Below, in pieces: positions 1-5,763 of a stretch of 5,996 nt of DNA. Within the stretch, counting starts at the first letter, position 1. Each line of letters begins with the position of its first letter. Under the pieces are notes generated by a model. It was not told the origin of the DNA. It saw only the letters and a list, made by a program, of their open reading frames with translations, and did not search any database. The stretch lies in NCBI GenBank assembly GCA_030597865.1, contig JAUVQZ010000180.1, positions 1-5,996 on the forward strand, read 5' to 3'. A program made the position numbers and the translations under genes. Origin of the DNA: Pseudomonadota bacterium (GTDB taxonomy: Bacteria > Desulfobacterota > Desulfobulbia > Desulfobulbales > SURF-16).

Positions 1-2
1 AG

Positions 3-110
3 GATCAATTTCACCTTTATTTGAAAGAATGTGAGTGGCGATTTAACAACCCAAAAACAAAAGACCAATTAAAACTGTTGAAACAGTTAGTTAAAGCAAA
101 TATGGGCTAG
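3..110 (+). CDS. IS1595-family transposase, C-terminal fragment (cut by window edge)
   Basis: The reading frame is open from the first base and ends at TAG 108-110, giving 35 residues that begin DQFHLYLKECEWRFNN and end LVKANMG. The H-L-Y-L-K-E-x-E-W-R-F-N-N block is typical of the extreme C-terminus of ISXO2-like (IS1595-family) DDE transposases, just after the catalytic region. The catalytic residues lie outside the window, so activity cannot be judged. Base composition is AT-rich (AAA and TTA codons dominate), unlike the neighbouring ilv genes, which fits acquired DNA. The stop codon sits inside the presumed terminal inverted repeat, so the gene runs to the very end of the element. The family assignment is from memory of the motif, not from a search. 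Confidence 0.72.
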   Translation, partial: DQFHLYLKECEWRFNNPKTKDQLKLLKQLVKANMG

Positions 111-127
111 TTATCTAGGACAGCCCC
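107..127 (+). mobile_element. Presumed right terminal inverted repeat of the IS1595-family element
   Basis: The 21 bases from 107 to 127, read inwards from the end, begin GGGGCTGTCCTAGATAACTA. This GC-rich tip directly following a transposase stop looks like the end of an IS1595 (IS1016-like) element. IS1595 elements duplicate 8 bp of usually AT-rich target, and the next eight bases (128-135, TTATAAAA) would be that duplication. The left end is outside the window, so neither the repeat nor the duplication can be confirmed here. Confidence 0.5.
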
Positions 128-211
128 TTATAAAATGCGTGATTTGGTCTCAGGCCCGGTTTTGTAGAAATCTGAAAAAAACGATTTTTTGTCACTTAAT
201 CCCCCCTGCCA

Positions 212-1096
212 CTACTCCCCTGTCTCCTGCTTAACAATCTCCCAAAAGGCCTGAATCTTCGGGTGGGCCATGTTCTTTCTGGCCGTGCAGATGCCGATGG
301 AAAAGGGGGTCAACTGCGGAGTGACATCAAGGATCCGTATCTGATTCTGCATGGGGCTTTTTTCAATGACCAGGTGCGGAACCACGCCCACGCCGCAGCC
401 CAGGCTGACCATGGCGATGATTGCCTCGTTGCCCGCTACCTGGGCGTAAATGTTGGGTTGGGTCTTTTTGTCGCTAAACCAGCGATCAATACGATCACGA
501 CTGAGGCCCTGCTCCGCCATGATCACTGGCGTCCTGGCCCAATCGATGTTCCGGCCCTTCATAACCACGGTTTCAGGAAAGCTCTGGGGTGCAATAAACA
601 CCAGTGGGGTCTCGATTATCCTCAGGCAGGAGAGCGTTTTGGGTTGGTTTTTGGGGAGGGCGGCAATGGTCACGTCCACCTCGTTGTTAAGGAGCTTGGG
701 CAAGGCCTGGGCCGCGTCTCCGGTCTGGAGATTAATATGCACCGAGGGATACTCCTTGCGGAATATGCCCAGGATACTCGGTAAAATGGAGTAGGCCGCC
801 GTCACCGAGCAGTAGAGGGAGATCTCGCCGCCCAGCAGGTTGTCGCCGCCAAGTTGGTTTTGCAGATCCTGCCACCGGCCTATGGCCTCCTCGCCATATT
901 TCTTAAAGAGCTCGCCGGCCGGGGTCAGTGAAACGCTGCGGTTGTCGCGGATAAAGAGCTGTTGGCCCACCTCTGCTTCAAGGCGCTGCACGGTCCGGGT
1001 CAGGGCTGAGGGTGTTATATTGCAGGCCCGGCTGGTGCGGCCGAAATGCAATGAGTCGCTTAAGTGCTGGAAAAGTTGTATTTCTCGGATATTCAT
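212..1096 (-). CDS. ilvY: LysR-type transcriptional activator IlvY
   Basis: This 294-residue protein is the usual length for a LysR-type regulator. A winged helix-turn-helix covers about residues 1-60 (FGRTSRACNITPSALTRTVQ, then LFIRDNRSVSLTPAG), followed by a linker helix and a two-lobed effector domain (about 91-290). Segments SVTAAYS (97-103), TGDAAQAL (125-132) and LGCGVGVVP (232-240), together with the spacing of the whole chain, closely resemble my recollection of E. coli IlvY. In that family the protein binds acetolactate or acetohydroxybutyrate, activates ilvC and represses itself. The divergent ilvC 215 bp away supports the identification. The ATG at 1094-1096 places the HTH at the normal distance from the N-terminus. 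The ribosome-binding site is poor (AAAAAGA directly before ATG), suggesting low expression. No clear terminator follows; only an AT-only A/T hairpin near 174-191 is visible. Confidence 0.9.
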   Translation of the reverse strand: MNIREIQLFQHLSDSLHFGRTSRACNITPSALTRTVQRLEAEVGQQLFIRDNRSVSLTPAGELFKKYGEEAIGRWQDLQNQLGGDNLLGGEISLYCSVTAAYSILPSILGIFRKEYPSVHINLQTGDAAQALPKLLNNEVDVTIAALPKNQPKTLSCLRIIETPLVFIAPQSFPETVVMKGRNIDWARTPVIMAEQGLSRDRIDRWFSDKKTQPNIYAQVAGNEAIIAMVSLGCGVGVVPHLVIEKSPMQNQIRILDVTPQLTPFSIGICTARKNMAHPKIQAFWEIVKQETGE

Positions 1097-1153
1097 TCTT
1101 TTTGGCTATCGATTCTAAGATGGGACTCAAGGCAGCGGTCAGTGGGACTCATG

Positions 1154-1207
1154 ATTGTTGCATAAGTTGCAAAACAGTATGCCAGATAATTCACTTGACG
1201 CAACAAT
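1154..1207. promoter_or_regulatory. Putative IlvY operator region (LysR-type dyads) in the ilvY-ilvC spacer
   Basis: The core is a perfect dyad, TTGCA-TAAGT-TGCAA, at 1158-1172. It contains the LysR T-N11-A signature. A wider dyad, ATTGTTGC (1154-1161) and GCAACAAT (1200-1207), spans the region, and a small TTG-ACG-CAA dyad lies at 1195-1203, about three helical turns from the core. E. coli IlvY binds two tandem operators in the same divergent spacer, one of them next to the ilvC -35. The arrangement here is compatible with that, but assignment to IlvY is inferred from position. Confidence 0.6.
1176..1203 (-). promoter_or_regulatory. Candidate ilvY promoter, overlapping the ilvC promoter region
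   Basis: On the minus strand TTGCGT (complement of 1198-1203) and CATACT (complement of 1176-1181) are separated by 16 bp and match the sigma-70 hexamers at 3 and 4 of 6 positions. Transcription would start near 1169, inside the TTGCA-N5-TGCAA dyad, which would explain autorepression if IlvY binds there. The match is weak and rests on position. Confidence 0.3.
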
Positions 1208-1222
1208 AAAACAGTTTAATGT
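1195..1222 (+). promoter_or_regulatory. Candidate ilvC promoter
   Basis: TTGACG (1195-1200) matches the sigma-70 -35 at 5 of 6 positions. Possible -10 elements are TTTAAT (1215-1220, 5 of 6 but only 14 bp spacing) or TAATGT (1217-1222, 3 of 6 at 16 bp). Poor -10 spacing is what an activator-dependent promoter often shows. The -35 overlaps the proposed ilvY -35 on the other strand. A 9-bp direct repeat TTAATGTGT occurs at 1216-1224 and again at 1242-1250. Confidence 0.35.
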
Positions 1223-1250
1223 GTTTGATATTCCACAGACATTAATGTGT

Positions 1251-1276
1251 CCTGCGCAGAGGGATATCTCTGCAGG
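1251..1276 (+). other. Hairpin in the ilvC 5' leader
   Basis: GCAGAG (1256-1261) and CTCTGC (1268-1273) pair around a 6-base loop. The stem extends with CCT (1251-1253) against AGG (1274-1276), leaving a two-base bulge, for nine pairs in total. It ends about 20 bases before the ribosome-binding site and has no T-run after it, so it is not an intrinsic terminator. It may stabilise the leader or have no role. Confidence 0.4.
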
Positions 1277-1297
1277 AACACCTTCCACAATCCACGA

Positions 1298-1304
1298 TAA
1301 GGAG
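1298..1304 (+). promoter_or_regulatory. Ribosome-binding site of ilvC
   Basis: TAAGGAG lies seven bases before the ATG at 1312. It is a near-perfect Shine-Dalgarno sequence and fixes the ilvC start. It contrasts with the weak site of ilvY. Confidence 0.85.
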
Positions 1305-1311
1305 AAAAACA

Positions 1312-2784
1312 ATGGGACAGAATTATTTTAATACCCTGCCGCTGCGGCTGCAGCTTGAGGAGCTTGGTCAGTGCCGCTTTATGGATTCTTCCGAGTTTGA
1401 CGGCGTTGAGGCCCTCAAGGGCAAGAAGATCGTCATCATCGGTTGCGGCGCCCAGGGTCTGCACCAGGGCCTGAATCTACGCGACAGCGGCCTTGATGTG
1501 TCCTACACCCTGCGCCAGGCAGCCATTGACGAGAAACGGCAGAGCTGGAAAAACGCCACGGAAAATGGCTTTACCGTCGGCACCTATGAGGAGTTGATCC
1601 CCAGCGCCGATGTTGTGATCAACCTCACCCCGGACAAACAGCACAGCAACGTTGTTGCCGCAGTTATGCCCCTGATGAAGCAGGACGCCTGCCTCTCTTA
1701 CTCCCACGGCTTTAACATCGTTGAGGAGGGCATGCAGATCCGCAAGGATCTCACCGTTATCATGGTTGCCCCCAAGTCTCCCGGTACTGAGGTGCGCGAG
1801 GAGTACAAACGCGGTTTCGGCGTCCCCACCCTGATTGCCGTCCACCGTGAGAACGATCCCAGGGGCGAGGGTTGGGATCTGGCCAAGGCCTATGCCAGCG
1901 GCACCGGCGGTGACCGGGCCGGTTGTCTGCAATCCTCCTTTGTCGCCGAGGTTAAGTCCGACCTCATGGGCGAGCAGACCATTCTCTGTGGTATGCTGCA
2001 GACTGGCTCTCTGCTCTGCTATGACAAGATGATGGAAAAGGGCATTGACTCCGGCTACGCCTCCAAGCTCATCCAGTATGGCTGGGAGACCATTACCGAG
2101 GCCCTCAAGTATGGTGGTATCACCAATATGATGGATCGCCTCTCCAACCCCGCCAAGATCAAGGCCTTTAATCTGGCCGAGGAGTTGAAGGAGATCCTTG
2201 AGCCCCTGTTTCATAAGCACATGGACGATATCATGGGCGGTCATTTTTCCAGCACCATGATGGAAGACTGGGCCAATGATGACAAAAATCTGCTGGGCTG
2301 GCGCGCTGAGACCGGTGAATCAACCTTTGAAAAGTCTGTTTCCGGCGATATGGACATTGCTGAGCAGGAGTATTTTGATAACGCCATCCTGATGGTGGCC
2401 ATGGTCAAGGCCGGTGTGGAGCTTGCCTTTGACACCATGGTTTCCGCCGGCATCAAGGAAGAGTCCGCCTATTACGAATCCTTGCATGAGGTGCCCCTCA
2501 TCGCCAATACCATCGCCCGTAAGAAACTCTACGAGATGAACGTTGTTATCTCTGACACCGCCGAGTACGGCTGCTACCTCTTCAACCACGCGGCCCTCCC
2601 CATGCTCCAGGATTTCATGAAGAATATTGACACCGATGTAATTGGTAAGGGGTTTACGGTGCAGGACAACGGGGTGGACAACGCTGAGTTGATCCGGGTC
2701 AACGAGGCGCTGCGCTATACCGGCGTTGAGGCCATCGGCGAAGAGTTGCGCTCATACATGAGCGCCATGAAGCCCATCATTTAG
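1312..2784 (+). CDS. ilvC: Ketol-acid reductoisomerase (NADP+), class II
   Basis: The enzyme converts 2-acetolactate and 2-aceto-2-hydroxybutyrate to the dihydroxy acids of the valine/leucine and isoleucine pathways, in the cytoplasm, using Mg2+ and NADPH. At 490 residues it is the long class II form (E. coli about 491) rather than the short class I of about 330-340. The Rossmann motif GCGAQG is at 44-49 and the cofactor-phosphate loop holds R68, R76 and S78. Residues matching the E. coli catalytic set are all present: H132, K155, D217, E221, E389, E393 and S414. SHGFN, KSPGTEVREEY, SFVAEVKSDLMGEQTIL and AYYESLHE blocks are intact. The residue after R68 is Q69, where my recollection of the E. 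coli enzyme has Lys. Two C-terminal helical knotted repeats follow the Rossmann domain. The gene appears monocistronic, facing away from its activator and ending at a strong terminator, so valine-pathway partners such as ilvB or ilvD must lie elsewhere. Confidence 0.97.
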   Translation: MGQNYFNTLPLRLQLEELGQCRFMDSSEFDGVEALKGKKIVIIGCGAQGLHQGLNLRDSGLDVSYTLRQAAIDEKRQSWKNATENGFTVGTYEELIPSADVVINLTPDKQHSNVVAAVMPLMKQDACLSYSHGFNIVEEGMQIRKDLTVIMVAPKSPGTEVREEYKRGFGVPTLIAVHRENDPRGEGWDLAKAYASGTGGDRAGCLQSSFVAEVKSDLMGEQTILCGMLQTGSLLCYDKMMEKGIDSGYASKLIQYGWETITEALKYGGITNMMDRLSNPAKIKAFNLAEELKEILEPLFHKHMDDIMGGHFSSTMMEDWANDDKNLLGWRAETGESTFEKSVSGDMDIAEQEYFDNAILMVAMVKAGVELAFDTMVSAGIKEESAYYESLHEVPLIANTIARKKLYEMNVVISDTAEYGCYLFNHAALPMLQDFMKNIDTDVIGKGFTVQDNGVDNAELIRVNEALRYTGVEAIGEELRSYMSAMKPII

Positions 2785-2803
2785 TTCTTCTCTTTTTTAC
2801 CAT

Positions 2804-2850
2804 ACGACAAAAGGCCGCCTGGGTTTTCCCAGGCGGCCTTTTGTCGTTTT
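2804..2850 (+). terminator. Strong intrinsic terminator of ilvC
   Basis: Perfect 20-bp arms, ACGACAAAAGGCCGCCTGGG (2804-2823) and its complement (2828-2847), enclose a TTTT loop, 19 bases after the ilvC stop. The GC core is flanked by A4 and T4, so it could end transcription from both strands. On the plus strand the T-run after the full stem is only four bases (2847-2850), but the CCTTTTGTCGTTTT tail is U-rich once the outer pairs open. Confidence 0.92.
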
Positions 2851-3210
2851 AATGGCTCAACAGCTCGCTGTTTTCAACGGGGCGGATGAATTCGGCCCGG
2901 TGCCTGGATTCAGCGGCTATCGGCGAAGGGGAGAAGATGGGGCAGGCAGGTTCACCCCCCCGCTTTAGCCAAGGCGTTTCGACCCTTCGACAAGCTCAGG
3001 ACACCGCAGGCTCAACGGACGGCATTTACAGAGTATGGGAGTTCGAGCGACCGTGCCCTGAGCTTGTCGAAGGGTTGGCAGTTCAGCTCTGAATGGGCAA
3101 AGGCAAAAAATCTAAAACCCAAGGATCCATGGTAATCCGTGATGAACCTTTTCTTAGGGGGAAGGCAGAAAATATGATGAGAAGCGGGAGGAGGGGAGGT
3201 TTGGGAAGCA
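2851..3210. other. Noncoding stretch between ilvC and the receiver gene
   Basis: Apart from the REP-like inverted repeat at 2982-3075, I see no gene here. A small hairpin, AACAG-CTCG-CTGTT, is at 2859-2872. A minus-strand frame open from about 2995 to TAA 2849-2851 reads ...RHRAEFIRPVENSELLSH but has no start, no recognisable family and crosses the repeat, so I do not call it. Bases 3076-3210 are purine-rich near the receiver gene end, and no convincing terminator for that gene is visible. Confidence 0.6.
2982..3075. repeat. REP/BIME-like interspersed repeat with long inverted arms
   Basis: ACCCTTCGACAAGCTCAGG (2982-3000) and its exact complement (3057-3075) form 19-bp arms around a 56-bp centre. 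The bases just inside each arm are also partly complementary (for example CAC and GCTC positions agree). The unit CTTCGACAAGCTCAG is one I recognise as a common dispersed intergenic repeat in several bacterial phyla. It also gives rise to spurious translated strings such as LRQAQDT and CPELVEG, both of which appear here in the plus strand. It may act as an mRNA-stabilising or transcription-ending hairpin between converging ilvC and the receiver gene. Confidence 0.75.
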
Positions 3211-3594
3211 TTAGAGGAATTTTTCGACGATCTCCATGATTTCAGATATCTTAACAGGTTTGGGGAGAAAGTCGTCCATGCCCACCTGCTGGCAATCGTC
3301 CTTGGTTTCTTGGGTGGCAAAGGCAGTAACGGCAATGATCGGCGTTTTGGCCAGGCCCTCTTCCTGTTCCTTTTGGCGGATGAGCCGGGTGGCATCTATG
3401 CCATTCATCTCCGGCATATGGATATCCATGAGAATGACAAAATAATCAGTGGTTAACCAATGCTGAATCGCCTCTTTGCCATTAACGGCTTCGGAGGGAT
3501 CAAGGTTATGCATCTTCAGGAGGTCAACGAGAAAAAGCCTGTTAAGGGGTTCGTCGTCGACAATTAAGATTTTATTGTTTTTAGCAGCAGCCAA
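3211..3594 (-). CDS. Single-domain response regulator (CheY-like receiver)
   Basis: The 127 residues are one complete receiver domain with no output domain. Visible are the acidic pair D13-D14 in LIVDDEP, phosphoacceptor D57 in LMDIHMPEMNG, the switch threonine T90 in AVTAFA and K112 in LPKPV. The start is TTG at 3592-3594, preceded by GAGGGGG four bases away (3599-3605). No later start is possible without losing the first strand (KILIVDD), so the rare start is well supported. The domain resembles receivers found in hybrid kinases and phosphorelays rather than DNA-binding regulators. It probably acts by protein contact or as a phosphate shuttle. It lies 120 bp downstream of the sensor kinase on the same strand, so it is the likely partner, though the target is unknown. 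Confidence 0.9.
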   Translation of the reverse strand: MAAAKNNKILIVDDEPLNRLFLVDLLKMHNLDPSEAVNGKEAIQHWLTTDYFVILMDIHMPEMNGIDATRLIRQKEQEEGLAKTPIIAVTAFATQETKDDCQQVGMDDFLPKPVKISEIMEIVEKFL

Positions 3595-3598
3595 TGGT

Positions 3599-3605
3599 CC
3601 CCCTC
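3599..3605 (-). promoter_or_regulatory. Ribosome-binding site deciding the TTG start of the receiver gene
   Basis: On the minus strand GAGGGGG is followed by ACCA and then TTG. It is the only Shine-Dalgarno-like run near the N-terminus of the receiver domain, and no ATG or GTG in frame precedes the first beta strand. Confidence 0.6.
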
Positions 3606-3624
3606 AGTATGGTCGGTCAGTTTT

Positions 3625-3659
3625 GTTTGTTAGGTATTAGTACTAATAAAGTTTGTTAG
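3625..3659. promoter_or_regulatory. Palindrome flanked by direct repeats between kinase and receiver genes
   Basis: A perfect 14-bp palindrome, TATTAGTACTAATA (3635-3648), is flanked by two identical copies of GTTTGTTAG (3625-3633 and 3651-3659) whose starts are 26 bp apart. It lies upstream of the receiver gene. It looks like an operator for a dimeric regulator, but the regulator is unknown and no good promoter hexamers accompany it. Confidence 0.4.
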
Positions 3660-3688
3660 TTATTGCGACTCTTTTCAAAAAGAAAATC

Positions 3689-3707
3689 AAAAAAAATCTT
3701 GTAAGAT
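3689..3707 (-). terminator. Weak terminator-like hairpin after the kinase gene
   Basis: On the minus strand, eight bases past the kinase stop, ATCTTACAAGAT forms a very short AT stem followed directly by eight T. The stem is too short and AT-rich to be efficient, so read-through into the receiver gene is likely. Confidence 0.25.
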
Positions 3708-3714
3708 ATCGTAT

Positions 3715-5544
3715 TTAAAACTGAATTTCGTTATTGTCGAGTAGCATCGGGTATTCCACGTATGTGGGGATGGTGATGCGAAAGAGGGATCCCTCGCCCA
3801 GGGTGGATTCAATTTCCAGGTGAAAGCCCAGCTCCTCAATCAGTGAGCTGGAAACAGAGAGGCCCAGGCCGGTTCCTTCACCTGTAGGCTTGGTGGTGAA
3901 AAAAGGTTCTGTGCAATGTTGCCTCGTTTCTTCAGACATCCCAATACCATTATCCTCAACCTCTAAAACAAGGGCGGCTGTGAGGCCTTCTTGCCGGGCT
4001 GTTGGGTTTATTTTTTGCAGGACATTCTCGCTGAGCTCTTCCTCATAAAGTCTGACCCAGACCTGCATGGGGAAATTTTTGATCTGTTCAGATTTTTTCA
4101 TAACTGCATAGCGCGCATTGGCCAGAAGGTTGACCAGGATCTGTTCGACCTGCTGGTTATCAGTGGTGATATACGGCACTTCTTCGGTGGTCTCTTCATG
4201 CAGTTCAATCAGGAAAATTCGAAACTGTTCACGAAAGAAGCTGAGAGCCCCTTTTGTTGTCCAGTAAAGATTGAGATCGGTAATGTTTTCTTTGGAAAGG
4301 GTGGAGAAAACTCGCATATGCTCAATAATACGCATCACCTTGGCAACCTGGCCGCTTATATCTTTGGCTGTTTTCCCCAGGGGTGATTCCGGCTGATTCC
4401 GGCTTAAATACTGATGAAGCTCATCCGCCCCAAGGCTGATGAGACTCATGGGCATGTTGATCTCATGGGCCATGCCCTTTGCCATTTCGCCCACGGCGGT
4501 GAGTCTGCTGGCATGGGCCAGTTGCTTCTGTTTGGCCCTGAGCTCCAGATTCATTTCTTCCCGGTGCACGGCTTGGGCAATCAGGGTGGCGGCAGTTTTA
4601 ACTGCGGCAATCTCAAGCTCCGGCCATGTGCGAGTGGTAAAACAGTCTTCCAGGCTGAGAAAGCCCCAGCATTTCCCCCTCACCATGATGGGTGTCCAGA
4701 CAATGGCGTGGATATGTAGAGAGGTAAACAGGGCCGCCTCCTGGTCAGGGAGATCCTCTGTGTTTTCAACGATGCTCTTTCCCTGTTGCAGAAGGGAGAG
4801 CCAGCGCCCAAGGTGGATATCTTCAAAGGTAAATGTTGAGGCTAAGGTCTCAGCCCTATTCTGCTTCGCCGCCTCTGTAACCCATTCAAATTCTTGGTGG
4901 ACGGCCAGGTTTTCAAGGGGGTCTTGCTGGAGACAGTAGATGTGGACCCGGGATACGGCCATAACGAGACCCATCCTGGCAATGAGAGGTTCGGCAAACT
5001 GGCGCCAGTCTGTACAGCTGATAAGTTTCTGCGCAGTGTCATTGACCGCTGCCAGGATGAGGTCACGCCGGACCAGAGAGTCTTTGAGCTGGCGGCTGGT
5101 TCTCAACTCCTGTTTCAACGCCTCATTTTTTTCCGTGAGCTGCTGGAGCAGAGCTCTGTTTTCCTGGGTGAGGCGGTATTTTTCAGCGGCCTTGTTGAGG
5201 ATGTCAAGGAGGGTATGCTCCTGCCAGGGTTTGGTGAGATAATGATAGACCTCACCCGTGTTGATGGCTGCCATGATGTCTGCCGGATCACTGTATGCCG
5301 TCAGCATAAGGCGTATGGTATCCGGGGACAGGGCACGGATCTCCCCCAGAAGTTCCGTGCCGTTTTTGCCGGGCATTCGTTGGTCGGCAACAACAAGGGC
5401 GATGTCTTTATGGTCATTAAAACAGTTGAGAGCCTCTTGTGCTGATGGAGCGGTGATAATGGTAAAATGGCGTTTCATGGCCATTCGAAAGTTGGAGAGA
5501 TTCACCTCTTCGTCATCAACGTAAAGAAGTTTGAGCTTGTCCAT
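3715..5544 (-). CDS. Soluble histidine kinase, REC-GAF-HisKA-HATPase
   Basis: This 609-residue protein has no signal peptide or membrane segment, so it is cytoplasmic. An N-terminal receiver (about 1-122) has D10-D11, phosphoacceptor D54 in ADQRMPGKNG, T82 and K105 in YLTKPW, a signature seen in RpfG-like receivers. A coiled coil follows (about 118-156), then a GAF sensor domain (about 160-330, ending in CWGFLSLEDC...TWPELEIAAVKTAATLIAQAV). The dimerisation helix carries H360 in AKGMAHEINMPMSLI. The ATPase domain has the N box NLLANARYA (N476), DNGIGM (531-536), EPFFTTK and GEGTGLGLS (555-563), features of the NtrB/DctB-like HPK4 group. All residues for autophosphorylation are present. The receiver at the front probably gates the kinase in response to an upstream phosphodonor. 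ATG 5542-5544 starts two residues before the first receiver strand; the Shine-Dalgarno is weak (GGGGC eight bases before). The receiver protein encoded 120 bp downstream is the likely partner. Signal unknown. Confidence 0.93.
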   Translation of the reverse strand: MDKLKLLYVDDEEVNLSNFRMAMKRHFTIITAPSAQEALNCFNDHKDIALVVADQRMPGKNGTELLGEIRALSPDTIRLMLTAYSDPADIMAAINTGEVYHYLTKPWQEHTLLDILNKAAEKYRLTQENRALLQQLTEKNEALKQELRTSRQLKDSLVRRDLILAAVNDTAQKLISCTDWRQFAEPLIARMGLVMAVSRVHIYCLQQDPLENLAVHQEFEWVTEAAKQNRAETLASTFTFEDIHLGRWLSLLQQGKSIVENTEDLPDQEAALFTSLHIHAIVWTPIMVRGKCWGFLSLEDCFTTRTWPELEIAAVKTAATLIAQAVHREEMNLELRAKQKQLAHASRLTAVGEMAKGMAHEINMPMSLISLGADELHQYLSRNQPESPLGKTAKDISGQVAKVMRIIEHMRVFSTLSKENITDLNLYWTTKGALSFFREQFRIFLIELHEETTEEVPYITTDNQQVEQILVNLLANARYAVMKKSEQIKNFPMQVWVRLYEEELSENVLQKINPTARQEGLTAALVLEVEDNGIGMSEETRQHCTEPFFTTKPTGEGTGLGLSVSSSLIEELGFHLEIESTLGEGSLFRITIPTYVEYPMLLDNNEIQF

Positions 5545-5654
5545 AGTTTTGCCCCGGGACTTGTTTTTGTTTCTTGGGGGAAGGGTTACTCCCCCCCCAT
5601 ATTTAGGTGCTGTCGTGCGTAATGTTTAATACTAAAGGAAGGTGAAGAAATAAA

Positions 5655-5763
5655 GTAACTGCTCACAGGGTACCGAATCTTTTCGCGATCAGCCTGGTTC
5701 GCATAGTAAGCTATAGCTCTCCATTCTGCTTACGAAAATCTTCGGCACCCTGCAAACAGTTAC
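5655..5763. repeat. 31-bp imperfect inverted repeat inside the MITE-like element
   Basis: Bases 5655-5685 and the complement of 5733-5763 agree at 25 of 31 positions (shared GTAACTG, CAGGGT, CCGAA, TTTTCG). The 47-bp centre has a smaller dyad, GTAAGC (5706-5711) with GCTTAC (5728-5733), and a 10-bp palindrome AGCTATAGCT (5709-5718). The transcript would fold into a large stem-loop. Confidence 0.75.

Noticed and set aside
174..192. A7/T6 hairpin as ilvY terminator
   Set aside because: The stem is entirely A:T with a 3-base loop and lacks a GC core; too weak to call.
263..784. 173-residue ORF antisense to ilvY
   Set aside because: Shadow frame; the opposite strand encodes an unmistakable LysR regulator.
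1097..1311. T-box or other riboswitch upstream of ilvC
   Set aside because: No T-box sequence or specifier stem; the proposed leader is under about 90 bases and is explained by LysR-type control.
1219..1335. Possible leader peptides before ilvC (MCLIFHRH and a frame starting at 1245)
   Set aside because: Neither has a ribosome-binding site, neither is enriched in Ile, Val or Leu, and there is no terminator/antiterminator pair, so attenuation is not supported.
1477..2244. 255-residue ORF antisense to ilvC
   Set aside because: Shadow of a highly conserved enzyme gene; the translation is low-complexity Gly/Leu/His-rich with no domain.
2849..2995. Minus-strand open frame ending RHRAEFIRPVENSELLSH
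   Set aside because: No start codon, enters the repeat arm, not recognisable as any family; it could be a decayed 3' end but nothing supports it.
2886..3092. 68-residue plus-strand ORF after ilvC
   Set aside because: It reads through the interspersed repeat (STLRQAQDT and CPELVEG are its well-known artefactual translations), has no ribosome-binding site and no family resemblance.
4894..5445. 183-residue ORF antisense to the kinase receiver/GAF region
   Set aside because: Shadow frame with no recognisable domain; the minus strand carries intact REC and GAF motifs.
5597..5630. Promoter for the REC-GAF kinase (TAAACA and TAAATA on the minus strand)
   Set aside because: Only 4 and 3 of 6 matches; many equally good pairs occur in such AT-rich DNA.
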